DNA of 64,000 nt from Cerasibacillus terrae. GTDB taxonomy: Bacteria > Bacillota > Bacilli > Bacillales > Amphibacillaceae. The stretch is taken from the NCBI RefSeq assembly GCF_008039555.1, contig NZ_VDUW01000008.1, forward strand, positions 55,416 through 119,415. Direction: 5' to 3'. Made by a program: the position numbers and the translations under genes. Below are positions 50,920-63,006 of the stretch, piece after piece (position 1 is the stretch's first letter; each line of letters begins with the position of its first letter). The notes under the pieces are model-generated. The model was given only the letters and a program-made list of their open reading frames with translations. It did not search any database and was not told where the DNA came from.

Positions 50920-51820
50920 TCGTTTTTGGCAACCGGGATTATCCATCCAAGGAAAATGGCACCATAGATCATATACTATAAAAAGGGAATTGGGCAGTGG
51001 AGCAATTGGAAGTGTTTATCTATGTTCTGTTAATGGAAAGGATGTTGCTTTAAAAATAAGTGACAATACTTCCTCGATGATGATGGAAGTAAATGTCTTA
51101 AAGTCTCTTTCTAAGGTCCAAGGACACTCTCTTGGACCTTCCTTATTAGATGTCGATGATTGGATTGCACCGGATGGCAATGCATATTCATTTTATGCAA
51201 TGGAGTATATTCATGGAGAAAAACTCCCTATTTTCATTAAGAAAAATGGATCAGTTTGGCTTGGAGTATTCATGTTGCAATTATTAGATGACTTGGAACA
51301 TTTGCATCAGGCTGGTTGGGTATTTGGAGATTTGAAAACAGAGAATTTACTAGTAGAATTACAACCACCAAGAATACGATGGGTTGATGTTGGTGGTACA
51401 ACAAAGATTGGACGCGCAATTAAAGAGTATACGGAGTTTTATGATCGGGGTTTTTGGAACCTTGGCACAAGGCGTGCGGAACCAAGTTATGATTTATTTG
51501 CATTTGTCATGATATTTATAAGTATTTATCATCCTAGAAAGTTTGATAAAGGTAAATATCCAAAAGCTACGATACTTAAAAAAATAGATGATATAAAGGC
51601 ATTGACATTGTACCGTCATTGTTTGAAAAAGGCAATCTTGGGAAAATATCAAACAAGTGCAGAAATGAAGCAAGATGTACGTACAATATTATATAATGAA
51701 AGAAGAAAGGATAAGCGTGTAAATTCGGAATCTAGTATGTTGCCATTTATTGTAGAATTAATCAGTATTGGGCTTGTCTCAGGTGGATTTTATATCTCTT
51801 CTTTATTTATACCATTTTAA
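50897..51820 (+). CDS. yabT: Ser/Thr protein kinase YabT (PrkD), membrane-anchored
   Basis: YabT is a Hanks-type kinase of sporulation, reported to be DNA-activated and septum-associated. The 307 residues show a glycine loop LGSGAIGSVYL (about 34-44), the ATP lysine in VALKIS (about 55), catalytic-loop FGDLKTENLLVE (D at about 145) in place of HRD, and DVGG where DFG is usual. A C-terminal membrane span is present (about 285-305). The start may be ATG 50897 or 50903. The loop changes suggest weakened or altered activity, but the catalytic Asp, Lys and Asn remain. Confidence 0.9.
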   Translation: MIMPKKHNRFWQPGLSIQGKWHHRSYTIKRELGSGAIGSVYLCSVNGKDVALKISDNTSSMMMEVNVLKSLSKVQGHSLGPSLLDVDDWIAPDGNAYSFYAMEYIHGEKLPIFIKKNGSVWLGVFMLQLLDDLEHLHQAGWVFGDLKTENLLVELQPPRIRWVDVGGTTKIGRAIKEYTEFYDRGFWNLGTRRAEPSYDLFAFVMIFISIYHPRKFDKGKYPKATILKKIDDIKALTLYRHCLKKAILGKYQTSAEMKQDVRTILYNERRKDKRVNSESSMLPFIVELISIGLVSGGFYISSLFIPF

Positions 51821-51838
51821 TGATGGATACTATTTAAA

Positions 51839-51877
51839 TTTATGGCAGGTTAACAGGCTGTAAGACCTCCACTGATT
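51839..51877 (-). repeat. Dispersed 39-bp repeat, copy 3
   Basis: On the minus strand it begins AATCAGTGGAGGTCTTACAG and ends CCTGTTAACCTGCCATAAA. It is nearly the same as the 5577 copy and lies 19 bp after yabT. Confidence 0.7.
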
Positions 51878-51988
51878 TATAATATCTGTTGTGAAAAAAT
51901 GAAAGAATGAATCACATGTATATCGCATATATATGCTATAATAAAAGGATACAAATATGTTAAATAGGCAATTGGAGATGGACATATC

Positions 51989-53413
51989 ATGGAACAAAAG
52001 GTAACACGTTTTTTGGAACACCATAAGTTGGATTTGTTTGGGAAAAAGATAGTCGTGGGTGTTTCAGGTGGGCCTGATTCCATCGCATTATTGCATTATT
52101 TATGGAAGATGCGAAAAAAATGGGATTTACAACTCACAGCCCTTTCTGTTGATCATCAATTACGAGGTGATGAAAGCAAGGAAGATTTGGCATTTGTAAA
52201 GGATATATGCCAGAAATGGAATATATCTTTTAAAGGAGTATCTTTAAATGTTCCTACATACAAAGAAACACATCAATTAAATACACAAGTTGCGTGTCGG
52301 AATATGCGCTATCAGTTTTTTTACCAACAAATGAAGGAGTTATCTGCTGATTTTTTAGCATTAGGGCATCATGGAGATGATCAAGTAGAAACAATGGTCA
52401 TGCGATTAATAAGAACAGCTGATTCCAGTGTTTTCCAAGGTATTCCAATCAAACGAGAATTTGCAGATGGACATATTATTCGGCCCTTTTTATGTGTCAC
52501 GAAAAAGGAAATTGAACAATATTGTGCAGTGAATATGCTAAACCCAAGAAGAGACCCTAGTAATGAAAGTATTGCATATACACGAAATTATATTCGTAAG
52601 AAAATTGTCCCACTACTCCGAGCAAAAAATGAAAACATTCATACTACCGTACAATATTTGACAGAGTCTCTGCATGAGGATGAAAGGTATCTACAACAGG
52701 AAGCAAAGCTTATGGTTCAACAAGTTGTAAATTTTAGTTCAAATAAGGATATAGCATCATTTTATATAAATGATTTTTCTTCCTATCCTACTGCTTTACA
52801 AAGACGAGCCTATCATCTAATATTAAATTATCTATATTTTCATCTACCCAAAAACTTATCGTATGTGCATGAACAGGATTTCTTCGAATTATTGAATAGT
52901 ACAATGGGTAATGTGGAAATAGATTTTCCTCGCCATTTAAAACTCAAAAGATCATATCAAAAAGTAATGTTCTATTTTACAAATAAACATCATGTATCTT
53001 CTCCTTACCATTTTATTTTGGATATTCCAGAAAAAGTGTCTTTACCGAATGGTTCACAAATATCTGCTATTCATACAGATAAGAGGGAAAGAGAAGATAG
53101 ATTTACATACATATGTGCACTGGGTGATGTGGAGTTGCCTTTGCATATTCGAACAAGACAACCGGGAGATCGGATGAGCTGGAAAGGATTAAATGGTTCT
53201 AAGAAAATCAAGGATATCTTTATTGATGCTAAGATTCCGAAAGATGAGCGGGATGCATGGCCGATCGTTACTGATAATCATGGCCAGATTTTATGGCTTG
53301 TCGGTTTGAAAAAAGGATTTTCTGAAGCAAAAGGAACAAGTGATATGTATATTCAATTGAACTATAAAAACGCAAGGCTTTGGGAGGGACAATTTGGTGG
53401 ATCAAGATATTGA
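51989..53413 (+). CDS. tilS: tRNA(Ile)-lysidine synthetase
   Basis: TilS converts C34 of tRNA-Ile(CAU) to lysidine so that it reads AUA. The 474 residues have the P-loop of N-type ATP pyrophosphatases [16 protein letters not shown] (about 23-38), the [18 protein letters not shown] segment, and the C-terminal TilS domain ([22 protein letters not shown] ... [10 protein letters not shown]). It overlaps hprT by 20 bp, the usual Firmicute arrangement. Confidence 0.96.
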   Translation: MEQKVTRFLEHHKLDLFGKKIVVGVSGGPDSIALLHYLWKMRKKWDLQLTALSVDHQLRGDESKEDLAFVKDICQKWNISFKGVSLNVPTYKETHQLNTQVACRNMRYQFFYQQMKELSADFLALGHHGDDQVETMVMRLIRTADSSVFQGIPIKREFADGHIIRPFLCVTKKEIEQYCAVNMLNPRRDPSNESIAYTRNYIRKKIVPLLRAKNENIHTTVQYLTESLHEDERYLQQEAKLMVQQVVNFSSNKDIASFYINDFSSYPTALQRRAYHLILNYLYFHLPKNLSYVHEQDFFELLNSTMGNVEIDFPRHLKLKRSYQKVMFYFTNKHHVSSPYHFILDIPEKVSLPNGSQISAIHTDKREREDRFTYICALGDVELPLHIRTRQPGDRMSWKGLNGSKKIKDIFIDAKIPKDERDAWPIVTDNHGQILWLVGLKKGFSEAKGTSDMYIQLNYKNARLWEGQFGGSRY

Positions 53414-53942
53414 AAAGACATTAATTACGGAAGAAGAAATACAACAACAATGTAAAAAAATAGGAAAGCAACTAGCAGAGGAGTATGAAGAGAAATTTCC
53501 ACTTGCGATTGGAGTCTTAAAAGGTGCCATGCCGTTTATGTCTGACTTACTAAGGTATATGAATATCCATTTGGAGATGGACTTTATGGATGTATCTAGT
53601 TATGGAGGAAAAAAGACAACTTCTTCAGGTGAGGTAAAGATAGTAAAAGACCTAGATACAAAAGTAGAAGGACGACATTTGTTAATAATTGAAGATATTA
53701 TTGATAGTGGGCAAACGTTAAGTTATTTAGTTGACCTTTTTAAGTATCGTAAAGCAGCTTCGATTAAGATTGTTACATTACTTGATAAACCATCTGGACG
53801 GAAGGCGAATATTAAAGCGGATATCGTCGGTTTTGAAGTTCCGAATGCATTTGTTGTTGGTTATGGCTTAGATTTTGATGAAAAGTATCGGAACTTACCA
53901 TATATCGGAGTTTTAAAGCCAGAAATTTACGGTGGTAAATGA
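53394..53942 (+). CDS. hprT: Hypoxanthine(-guanine) phosphoribosyltransferase
   Basis: It salvages hypoxanthine and guanine with PRPP. The 182-residue protein contains [14 protein letters not shown], the flexible-loop segment [17 protein letters not shown], the PRPP loop [14 protein letters not shown] (about 99-112), and the C-terminal [19 protein letters not shown]. The start may be TTG 53394 or GTG 53397; GGGAGGG lies at 53382-53388. It overlaps tilS and precedes ftsH as in B. subtilis. Confidence 0.95.
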   Translation: MVDQDIEKTLITEEEIQQQCKKIGKQLAEEYEEKFPLAIGVLKGAMPFMSDLLRYMNIHLEMDFMDVSSYGGKKTTSSGEVKIVKDLDTKVEGRHLLIIEDIIDSGQTLSYLVDLFKYRKAASIKIVTLLDKPSGRKANIKADIVGFEVPNAFVVGYGLDFDEKYRNLPYIGVLKPEIYGGK

Positions 53943-54074
53943 TCTGAATACATAGAAATTCAGTTATTATAATGTTGAAAAATAAATACTTAGAATAAGT
54001 ATAATTAGTTGTCATATAAGCTTTTACTATGATAGTATGTTATATAGTTTTCCCGTATAGGGAGGAGGTAAGCA

Positions 54075-56132
54075 ATGAGCCGAATATTTCGAAATACGCT
54101 TTTTTATTTACTCCTATTATTAGTTGTTATCGGTATAATTGGGGTATTTAATAATCAAGGTGATCAATCAAATGAATTAAACGTAAAACAATTTATGCAA
54201 GCATTAAATAATGGCGAAATCAAAGAAATGACGATGCAGCCTGCACATGGAATCATGAGAGTTACTGGAGAAATGGAAAAAGAGAAACAACCATTTATTA
54301 CTCAAGTTCCAGATAATACAGATATTGTGAAAGAAATTACAGATAAAGCAATGGATCAAAGTGTGCTAAATGTGAAAGAGGAAGAAAGACCAAGTGGATG
54401 GGTAACTTTCTTAACAGGAATCATTCCATTTCTAATTCTAGGATTGTTCTTCTTCTTTATTCTTAGCCAAGCCCAAGGTGGCGGCGGTGGCCGTGTAATG
54501 AACTTTGGAAAAAGTAAAGCGAAAATGGTTAGTGAAGATAAATCAAAAGTTCGCTTTAAAGATGTAGCTGGTGCAGATGAAGAGAAACAGGAACTTGTAG
54601 AAATTGTTGAGTTTTTAAAGGATCCGCGTAAATTCTCGCAATTAGGAGCTCGTATTCCAAAAGGGGTACTTTTAGTAGGACCACCTGGAACAGGTAAAAC
54701 ATTACTTGCCAAAGCGGTAGCTGGAGAAGCTGGAACACCATTCTTTACAATTAGTGGTTCTGACTTTGTGGAGATGTTTGTCGGTGTTGGTGCTTCTAGG
54801 GTACGTGACTTATTTGAAAATGCGAAGAAAAACGCTCCTTGTATTATCTTTATCGATGAGATTGATGCAGTAGGACGTCAACGTGGTGCTGGTCTAGGTG
54901 GCGGTCATGATGAGCGTGAACAAACATTAAACCAGTTGCTCGTTGAGATGGATGGTTTTGAAGGAAATGAAGGTATTATCATTCTTGCAGCAACAAACCG
55001 CCCAGATATTTTAGACCCTGCATTATTACGTCCGGGTCGATTTGACCGACAAATTCCAGTCAATCGCCCAGATGTTAAAGGCCGTGAAGCAATCTTAAAA
55101 GTACATGCAAGAAATAAACCATTAGATGAAACGGTTGATTTGAATACAATTGCAATGCGTACACCAGGTTTCTCTGGTGCAGATTTAGAAAACCTATTAA
55201 ATGAGGCTGCATTAGTTGCTGCTCGCTTAGACAAAAAGAAAATTTCTATGTTAGAAGTAGATGAAGCAATTGATCGTGTCATTGCAGGTCCAGCGAAGAA
55301 AAGCCGTGTTATTTCTGAAAAGGAACGCAATATTGTTGCATATCATGAGAGTGGACACACCATCATTGGTATGGTTTTAGATGAAGCAGATGTCGTCCAC
55401 AAAGTAACGATTGTTCCGCGTGGTCAAGCTGGTGGTTATGCTGTCATGTTACCAAAGGAAGACCGCTACTTCATGACAAAACCAGAGTTACTTGATAAAA
55501 TTACGGGACTATTAGGTGGTCGTGTTGCAGAGGAGATTATTTTTAATGAGGTAAGTACAGGTGCATCAAATGACTTCCAGCGTGCCACAGGAATTGCCCG
55601 TAAAATGGTTACCGAATTTGGTATGAGTGATAAAATCGGAGCAACTCAATTTGCTGGTGGCGGCGGAGAAGTCTTCTTAGGCAGAGATATCCAAAATGAA
55701 CAAAATTACAGTGATGCCATTGCGCATGAAATTGATAAAGAAATTCAAAAAATTATTAATCACTGTTACGACCGTGCAAAACAAATTTTAACGGATAAAA
55801 GGGAGCAGCTAGAATTAATCGCTCAAACACTTCTAAAGGTAGAAACATTAGATGCAAAACAAATTAAATCCCTTTTTGAAGATGGTGTACTTCCAGAGCC
55901 AGAATTAGCTAAATATGATTCAGATTCCGATGATGCAAACATGAAAGTAAATATTCAATCAAAGGATGAAGATGTTGAATCATATGAAGAAATTAAGCGT
56001 AAATCAGATAGTAAATTAAAAAAGGAGATTGAAGAAAAATCTCCCGACGAATCAGGTCTTTCCAAAACAATTAAAGAGTTGGAAAATAAAAATAATGATT
56101 CAGACCTATCTGATAAAGATAAAAAAGAATAA
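54075..56132 (+). CDS. ftsH: ATP-dependent zinc metalloprotease FtsH
   Basis: FtsH is a membrane-bound hexameric protease that degrades membrane and regulatory proteins. Over 685 residues it shows two membrane spans (about 8-25 and 110-130), the AAA module with Walker A GPPGTGKT (about 200) and Walker [10 protein letters not shown]. The second region of homology follows ([19 protein letters not shown]), then the zinc protease motif HESGH (about 423). The C-terminal 70 residues are very acidic and basic in patches, and look longer than needed for activity. AGGGAGGAGG precedes the ATG. Confidence 0.98.
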   Translation: MSRIFRNTLFYLLLLLVVIGIIGVFNNQGDQSNELNVKQFMQALNNGEIKEMTMQPAHGIMRVTGEMEKEKQPFITQVPDNTDIVKEITDKAMDQSVLNVKEEERPSGWVTFLTGIIPFLILGLFFFFILSQAQGGGGGRVMNFGKSKAKMVSEDKSKVRFKDVAGADEEKQELVEIVEFLKDPRKFSQLGARIPKGVLLVGPPGTGKTLLAKAVAGEAGTPFFTISGSDFVEMFVGVGASRVRDLFENAKKNAPCIIFIDEIDAVGRQRGAGLGGGHDEREQTLNQLLVEMDGFEGNEGIIILAATNRPDILDPALLRPGRFDRQIPVNRPDVKGREAILKVHARNKPLDETVDLNTIAMRTPGFSGADLENLLNEAALVAARLDKKKISMLEVDEAIDRVIAGPAKKSRVISEKERNIVAYHESGHTIIGMVLDEADVVHKVTIVPRGQAGGYAVMLPKEDRYFMTKPELLDKITGLLGGRVAEEIIFNEVSTGASNDFQRATGIARKMVTEFGMSDKIGATQFAGGGGEVFLGRDIQNEQNYSDAIAHEIDKEIQKIINHCYDRAKQILTDKREQLELIAQTLLKVETLDAKQIKSLFEDGVLPEPELAKYDSDSDDANMKVNIQSKDEDVESYEEIKRKSDSKLKKEIEEKSPDESGLSKTIKELENKNNDSDLSDKDKKE

Positions 56133-56139
56133 TCCACAT

Positions 56140-56177
56140 AAAAAGCAGCTTCCAAAATAACTGGAAGTTGCTTTTTT
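56140..56177 (+). terminator. Terminator after ftsH
   Basis: The stem AAAAAGCAGCTTCCA / TGGAAGTTGCTTTTT is followed by T. Confidence 0.9.
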
Positions 56178-56252
56178 AAATAACCATACATTTTTAATTC
56201 AAAAGAGAATTATGTTATATTTAGAAAGAAATAAAGAGTAAGAAGGTGTGAG

Positions 56253-57023
56253 ATGATGCTTTTTGTTCTGGATGTTGGCAATACAAATACCGTTTTAGGT
56301 GTTTTTCAAGAAAATGAATTAAAACATGAATGGCATATCAAGACAGACCGTTATAAAACAGAAGATGAGTTTGGGATGTTAATCAAATCTCTGTTTGAAT
56401 ATAAAGGTTTATTATTTTCCGATATAACTGGAGTAATCATATCTTCGGTTGTACCTCCCATTATGTTTGCATTAGAAAGAATGTGTAAATTGTATTTTCA
56501 AATAGAACCACTTATTGTTGGTAAGGATACTGTATTATCTTTTTTAAAAATAAATTATCCAAACCCACAGGAAATTGGTGCAGATCGAGTGGTTAATGCG
56601 GTAGGAGCATTGGTGGAGCATAAAGGACCACTTATCATTATAGATTTTGGTACTGCGACAACGTATTGTTATATCAATGAAATGGAAGAATATGAAGGGG
56701 GCCTCATTTCACCAGGAATTAATATTTCGATGGATGCACTATACCAACGAGCAGCAAAACTTCCGAAGATTGAGATAGAGGAACCAGACCATGTTATTGG
56801 TCGATCAACGGTTGAAGCAATGCAAGCAGGTGTATTTTATGGTGCAGTCGCACAAATCGACGGGATCGTTCGACGTATGAAACAATCGAAAGGAACAGAC
56901 CCAACGATTATTGCTACTGGTGGATTAGCTCCATTGGTTGGGGGGGCATCTGAAACAATTCAAATCATTGATTCACATTTAACATTAAAAGGGCTTCACC
57001 AAATATACCAAAAAAATATGTAA
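56253..57023 (+). CDS. coaX: Type III pantothenate kinase
   Basis: CoaX phosphorylates pantothenate, the first step of CoA synthesis. The ASKHA-fold protein of 256 residues has the N-terminal phosphate motif [41 protein letters not shown], and the GGLISPG segment. The start is ATG 56253 or the adjacent ATG 56256. hslO follows after 27 bp, so they form an operon. Confidence 0.96.
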   Translation: MMLFVLDVGNTNTVLGVFQENELKHEWHIKTDRYKTEDEFGMLIKSLFEYKGLLFSDITGVIISSVVPPIMFALERMCKLYFQIEPLIVGKDTVLSFLKINYPNPQEIGADRVVNAVGALVEHKGPLIIIDFGTATTYCYINEMEEYEGGLISPGINISMDALYQRAAKLPKIEIEEPDHVIGRSTVEAMQAGVFYGAVAQIDGIVRRMKQSKGTDPTIIATGGLAPLVGGASETIQIIDSHLTLKGLHQIYQKNM

Positions 57024-57050
57024 ACACGTAAATAAAGGAGATTATGACAC

Positions 57051-57929
57051 ATGGAAGATTATTTAGTAAAAGCAACTACACATGATGGTATGATTCGTGC
57101 ATATGCTATATCATCTACCCGTCTTGTGGAAGAAGCGAGGAGAAGACAAGATTCTTGGGCAACAACAACTGCTGCACTAGGAAGAACATTAACAATTACT
57201 ACCATGATGGGAGCGATGCTTAAAGGAGAAAATACGCTCACTGTAAAGGTAGAAGGTGATGGACCAATTGGTGCCATTGTTGCTGATGGAAATGCAAAAG
57301 GAGAGGTACGCGGCTATGTCTCTAATCCACATGTGGATTTTGAATTAAATGAGCAAGGTAAATTAGATGTACGCCGGGCAGTGGGAACTTCCGGAAGTGT
57401 TAGCGTTATTAAAGACTTAGGTTTAAAGGACTATTTCACGGGACAAGTTCCTATTGTTTCTGGGGAAATTAGTGAAGATTTTACATATTATTTTGCAACA
57501 TCTGAACAAACTCCATCTGCGGTGGGAGCTGGAGTACTTGTAAATCCGGATCATTCTGTATCTTCAGCTGGAGGATTTATTGTGCAAATAATGCCCGGTG
57601 CATCAGATGAAGTGATTACCCATCTTGAAAAGCAGCTTCAGTCATTTCCTTCCATTTCGGCATTGATTAGTAAAGGCTATAAACCAGAGGAAGTGTTACA
57701 AAGGCTTTTTGATGATACAGAAGTTAAAATTCATGAAAAAATGTCGGTTCATTTTTTATGTAAGTGCTCCAAAGAACGTTTTGAACAGGCTATTATTAGT
57801 TTGGGTAAAGATGAAATTCAAGCAATGATTAATGAAGATCATGGTGCAGAAACAGTTTGTCATTTTTGTAATGAGAAATATTATTTCACAGAAAATGAAT
57901 TGATATCCCTTGTTCAGGAAGGAAAATAA
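57051..57929 (+). CDS. hslO: Redox-regulated chaperone Hsp33
   Basis: Hsp33 is a holdase activated by oxidative unfolding. The 292 residues contain the N-terminal core (about 1-230) and the C-terminal redox switch, with four zinc-binding cysteines in the pairs CKC (about 239-241) and CHFC (about 271-274). This is the normal CxC/CxxC pattern. AAAGGAG precedes the ATG. In B. subtilis yacD lies between hslO and cysK; here it is missing. Confidence 0.96.
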   Translation: MEDYLVKATTHDGMIRAYAISSTRLVEEARRRQDSWATTTAALGRTLTITTMMGAMLKGENTLTVKVEGDGPIGAIVADGNAKGEVRGYVSNPHVDFELNEQGKLDVRRAVGTSGSVSVIKDLGLKDYFTGQVPIVSGEISEDFTYYFATSEQTPSAVGAGVLVNPDHSVSSAGGFIVQIMPGASDEVITHLEKQLQSFPSISALISKGYKPEEVLQRLFDDTEVKIHEKMSVHFLCKCSKERFEQAIISLGKDEIQAMINEDHGAETVCHFCNEKYYFTENELISLVQEGK

Positions 57930-57960
57930 AGAAGAGTCTCTTACGGGGAGGCTCTTCTTT
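57928..57960 (+). terminator. Terminator after hslO
   Basis: The stem AAAGAAGAGTCTC / GAGGCTCTTCTTT. Confidence 0.88.
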
Positions 57961-58025
57961 ATCATGTATGATTGAAGAGGACATACGGATACTATATTTA
58001 GGTAAGCCCAAATGAACTGTTTTTA

Positions 58026-58053
58026 TTGACATTTCTATATATAATTGTATACT
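58026..58053 (+). promoter_or_regulatory. Sigma-A promoter of cysK with possible CymR site
   Basis: TTGACA (58026-58031), a 16-bp spacer and TATACT (58048-58053). Directly downstream AATCCTA...TAGGAATT (58062-58085) forms an inverted pair ending in GGAATT, the hallmark of CymR sites in relatives, and could be its operator. The operator assignment is inference. Confidence 0.65.
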
Positions 58054-58101
58054 TTATTATAAATCCTATGTGTTTACTAGGAATTGAAGGGAGCATATAA
58101 A

Positions 58102-59025
58102 ATGCGCGTAGCAAATAATATCGCAGAGTTAATTGGGAAAACACCGGTTGTAAAATTAAAACAGATAGATGAAGAAAGTGCAGATATATATGTAAAATTA
58201 GAATTTATGAATCCAGGTAGTTCTGTGAAGGACCGTATTGCTTTAGCGATGATTGAAGAAGCAGAGAAAAGTGGAGACCTTCAGGAAGGGACTAAAATTG
58301 TAGAACCAACAAGTGGAAATACTGGGATTGGTTTAGCAATGGTAGCAGCTGCTAAAGGATATGAATTAGTGGTGACCATGCCTGATACGATGAGTCAAGA
58401 GCGCCGTAATATATTAAGAGCATATGGAGCGAAATTGGTTCTTACTCCAGGTTCGGAAGGGATGAAAGGTGCAATTGAAAAAGCAGAACAATTGCATCAG
58501 GAACATGGATATTTCATGCCACAACAATTTCAAAACATGGCTAATCCGAAAATACATGCATTAACAACTGGAAAGGAAATTGCTTCACAAATGGAAGATG
58601 GTTTAGATGCATTTGTAGCTGGTATTGGTACGGGAGGAACTATTTCTGGTGCTGGAAAAGTACTACGGGAGCAATTTAATGATATAAAAATTTTTGCAGT
58701 AGAACCAGAAGACTCTGCTATTCTTTCTGGAGGGAACCCTGGACCACATAAATTACAAGGACTTGGTGCGGGATTTGTGCCAGATACACTAAATACCGAT
58801 ATTTATGATGAAGTTATTGCGGTCGCCAATGAAGATGCATTTGAAACAGCTCGTGAAATCGCTGTGACAAATGGAATACTTGGAGGTATTTCTTCTGGTG
58901 CTGCTGTTGTTGCCGCTAAGAAAGTAGCGAAAAAATTAGGCAAAGGTAAGAAAGTGTTAGCTATCTTACCAGATAATGGAGAACGTTATTTATCAACAGC
59001 ATTATTCCAATTTGATGATAAATAA
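58102..59025 (+). CDS. cysK: Cysteine synthase A
   Basis: CysK makes cysteine from O-acetylserine and sulfide with PLP. The 307 residues include the PLP lysine in [11 protein letters not shown] (about 43), the substrate loop [13 protein letters not shown], and the phosphate-binding [11 protein letters not shown] (about 178). It ends with [18 protein letters not shown] 58102 follows AAGGGAG. A longer frame from TTG 58084 would cover the ribosome site. Confidence 0.96.
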   Translation: MRVANNIAELIGKTPVVKLKQIDEESADIYVKLEFMNPGSSVKDRIALAMIEEAEKSGDLQEGTKIVEPTSGNTGIGLAMVAAAKGYELVVTMPDTMSQERRNILRAYGAKLVLTPGSEGMKGAIEKAEQLHQEHGYFMPQQFQNMANPKIHALTTGKEIASQMEDGLDAFVAGIGTGGTISGAGKVLREQFNDIKIFAVEPEDSAILSGGNPGPHKLQGLGAGFVPDTLNTDIYDEVIAVANEDAFETAREIAVTNGILGGISSGAAVVAAKKVAKKLGKGKKVLAILPDNGERYLSTALFQFDDK

Positions 59026-59046
59026 GCTATAATAAGTAACATTAAT

Positions 59047-59074
59047 GGGACTAGTGAATAGCTAGTCCCTTTTC
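59047..59074 (+). terminator. Terminator after cysK
   Basis: The stem GGGACTAG / CTAGTCCC is followed by TTTTCC. Confidence 0.8.
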
Positions 59075-59152
59075 CTATTCTGCTATGATACAATATGCGA
59101 CATTCTATTTTTCGTATGTTACGATAAAATCATATTTAAAATGGAAGGTATG

Positions 59153-59983
59153 ATGGTTAGTATGCTTTTAAAAACAAAATCTACAACATTTAATTTACAA
59201 GATCGAACACATATCATGGGTATTTTAAATGTTACTCCTGATTCCTTTTCAGATGGAGGATCTTATACAAATATAGAAAACGCAGTAAACCAGGCCATTA
59301 AATTAGAAAATGATGGTGCTGATATGATTGATATTGGAGGAGAGTCTACGCGCCCAAATCATCAGGCGGTATCTGAGGAAGAAGAGATACAACGAGTTGT
59401 TCCAATCATCCGGTCCGTAAAAGAAAAAATAAATGTACCTATTTCTATTGATACGTATAAAGCAGAAACAGCAAGAAAAGCTGTTGAAGCAGGGGCAGAG
59501 ATCATTAATGATGTATGGGGAGCAAAGCGTGAACCAGAAATTGCGCAAGTAGCAAAGGAAACTAATACCCCAATCATTCTTATGCATAACCGAACAGATA
59601 TGGATTATACTTCTCTAATTGATGATATGAAGCGAGATCTAGCAGAAAGTATTGAAATAGCCAAAAGAGCTGGTGTTCCAGACGATCATATTATCTTAGA
59701 TCCGGGGATTGGTTTTGCAAAAACAGCTGAACATAATCTCATCGCCATGAATAATTTGGAAAAATTCCATGACTTAGGATATCCTATTTTACTAGGTACA
59801 TCACGTAAATCATTTATCGGTCGTATTCTAGATAACGAACCAAAAGAACGCGATTACGGAACAGGTGCAACAACATGTCTTGGAATCGCGAAAGGAATCC
59901 AAATGGTTCGTGTACATCAAGTGAAAATAAATAAAGATATGGCTAAAGTGATGGATGCAATGTTAAGGGAGCGATTGGACTAA
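59153..59983 (+). CDS. folP: Dihydropteroate synthase
   Basis: FolP joins p-aminobenzoate to the pterin pyrophosphate in folate synthesis and is the sulfonamide target. It has MGILNVTPDSFSDGG (about 23-37), DIGGESTRPNH, NDVWG, MHNR and the LDPGIGFAKTAEHN segment. Several in-frame starts (59141, 59150, 59153, 59162) are possible. GGAAGG at 59144-59149 makes 59153 or 59162 more likely than 59141. In B. subtilis pabB, pabA and pabC come before it; none is here. Its stop overlaps folB by 1 bp. Confidence 0.93.
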   Translation: MVSMLLKTKSTTFNLQDRTHIMGILNVTPDSFSDGGSYTNIENAVNQAIKLENDGADMIDIGGESTRPNHQAVSEEEEIQRVVPIIRSVKEKINVPISIDTYKAETARKAVEAGAEIINDVWGAKREPEIAQVAKETNTPIILMHNRTDMDYTSLIDDMKRDLAESIEIAKRAGVPDDHIILDPGIGFAKTAEHNLIAMNNLEKFHDLGYPILLGTSRKSFIGRILDNEPKERDYGTGATTCLGIAKGIQMVRVHQVKINKDMAKVMDAMLRERLD

Positions 59984-60348
59984 TGGATAAGATTATTTTA
60001 AAGAACATGCAGTTCTATGGATTTCACGGTTTATTCCCAGAAGAGAATAAGCTTGGCCAACGTTTCCAGGTTGATGTGGAATTATTTACAGATTTAAAAA
60101 AAGCTGGCCAAACAGATGATATGAATGAATCTATTCATTACGGTCATGTTTATGAATGTATCCGAGAAATTGTAGAAGGTGAAGTGAAGAGACTCATTGA
60201 AGCAGTTGCTGAAGTGATTGCAAGTGAATTATTTATTCGTTTTCCACAGCTACAATCATGTACTGTAAAAGTAATCAAGCCAGGTGCCCCTATTCCTGGA
60301 AACTTAGATTCTGTTGCAGTGGAAATATATAGGGAGCGAAAAAAATGA
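59983..60348 (+). CDS. folB: Dihydroneopterin aldolase
   Basis: FolB cleaves dihydroneopterin to 6-hydroxymethyl-dihydropterin. The 121-residue protein has the family pattern MQFYGFHGLFPEENKLGQRFQVDVEL, SIHYGHVYECI, and the C-terminal VIKPGAPIPGNLDSVAVEI with the catalytic Lys. It overlaps folP by 1 bp and folK by 4 bp, so all three are translationally coupled. Confidence 0.95.
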   Translation: MDKIILKNMQFYGFHGLFPEENKLGQRFQVDVELFTDLKKAGQTDDMNESIHYGHVYECIREIVEGEVKRLIEAVAEVIASELFIRFPQLQSCTVKVIKPGAPIPGNLDSVAVEIYRERKK

Positions 60349-60845
60349 ATCAAGTATATATCGGTTTAGGAACAAATATTGAACCAAGGGAATCTTATTT
60401 AAAAAAAGCAATTCATCAATTATTTCAACATGATGCGATCAACATAACAAAACAATCATCTATATATGAAACAGAACCAGTTGGGTTTACAGAACAGAGC
60501 CATTTTTTAAATATGGTATTAGAGATAAATACTTCTCTAACTCCATTAGCATTATTAGATGTTTGCCAGGGGATTGAAAGTCATTTAGGGAGAGAAAGAG
60601 TGATTCGTTTCGGTCCACGAACAATTGACCTTGATATATTGCTGTATAATAATGAAAATATGAAAACAGAACGACTCACTATTCCACATCCAAGAATGCA
60701 TGAACGTGGATTTGTCCTAATCCCATTAGCTGAGATTGCACCAAACGCTATTTTACCCCCCTTTGGAACAACAAGTAAAGAATTATTAAACGAGCTTCCA
60801 GAGGCAGAAAAGAAAGGTATAGTGAAGTATTTTTGTGATAAATAA
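60345..60845 (+). CDS. folK: 6-hydroxymethyl-7,8-dihydropterin pyrophosphokinase
   Basis: FolK pyrophosphorylates the pterin product of FolB for FolP. The 166 residues show VYIGLGTNIEPRESYLKKA, YETEPVG, FLNMV, the signature RFGPRTIDLDILLY (about 92-105, catalytic Asp pair) and IPHPRMHERGFVLIPL. It is the last intact gene of the folate group; a dusB remnant follows 15 bp later. Confidence 0.95.
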   Translation: MNQVYIGLGTNIEPRESYLKKAIHQLFQHDAINITKQSSIYETEPVGFTEQSHFLNMVLEINTSLTPLALLDVCQGIESHLGRERVIRFGPRTIDLDILLYNNENMKTERLTIPHPRMHERGFVLIPLAEIAPNAILPPFGTTSKELLNELPEAEKKGIVKYFCDK

Positions 60846-60860
60846 GTGAGAAGAGGAGGA

Positions 60861-61180
60861 ATGATTGGGCGTTCTGCATTGGGAAATCCGTGGGTCATTA
60901 TAAAATTGTGAAGTATTTAGATACTGGTGAATTAATTCCGGATCCGACTCCAAGTGAAAAGATTGATGTTTGTCTACAACATGCAGATGGTCTAATTAAA
61001 ATTAAAGGCGAAAAAGTAGCCATGATGGAAATGCGAAAACATGCAGCGTGGTATCTAAAGGGAATGAAGGGCAATGGTCGTGTCCGTTGTAAAATTAATG
61101 AGATTGAAAAAAGAGAAGCATTGGCTGAAATTTTATACACGTATGCAGAAGAGATGGAAAAAGAGCATCAAGTTTCTTGA
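60861..61180 (+). pseudogene. dusB: Remnant of tRNA-dihydrouridine synthase dusB (truncated and frameshifted)
   Basis: From 60861 the frame reads MIGRSALGNPWVI, the conserved DusB segment just before its C-terminal helical domain. It then hits TGA at 60909. The rest of the C-terminal domain continues in another frame from about 60893 (YKIVKYLDTGELIPDP ... MRKHAAWYLKGMKGNGRVR) to 61180. One missing T near 60895 would explain the shift. The whole N-terminal TIM-barrel with the FMN site and catalytic Cys is gone. In B. subtilis dusB (yacF) lies just here, before lysS. Confidence 0.85.
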
Positions 61181-61187
61181 AAACAAT

Positions 61188-61252
61188 AGGCAATCTTCTA
61201 AAAGGTTGTTGTTATTGGAAGGTTAGCCTTTAAAAAATGAACAAAGAAACTG
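61188..61252. repeat. AGGCTGTTTT-type dispersed repeat, diverged copy
   Basis: It shares the core GTTGTTATTGGAAGGTT with the 26560 copy and has degraded ends (AGGCAATCTT...AAGAAACTGA). It begins 7 bp after the dusB remnant stop. Confidence 0.55.
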
Positions 61253-61278
61253 AATCAAATAAGAAGTTTAAATATAAA

Positions 61279-61312
61279 AAATCTGCTGGAGCTTGGCAGA
61301 TTTTTATATTAA
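61279..61312 (+). terminator. Terminator before lysS
   Basis: The stem AAAAATCTGC / GCAGATTTTT around a nine-base loop. Confidence 0.8.
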
Positions 61313-61463
61313 TAAAGAATTGGTTATGTTAAAAAGAAGTTGGATAAAGTGAATTTCATAAAAAAGAGGCGTATCATATGTAATTAGATGAAAGATTGGT
61401 GGAGATTCTATATACTATTGGTATATGATAGAACGTTTTTATTTTTAGTATGTAATGGAGTGA

Positions 61464-62957
<1,494 letters not shown>

Positions 62958-63006
62958 AAAATGGAATATGATTATATTATAGATAGGTTCTTTATATAGA
63001 ATAAAT

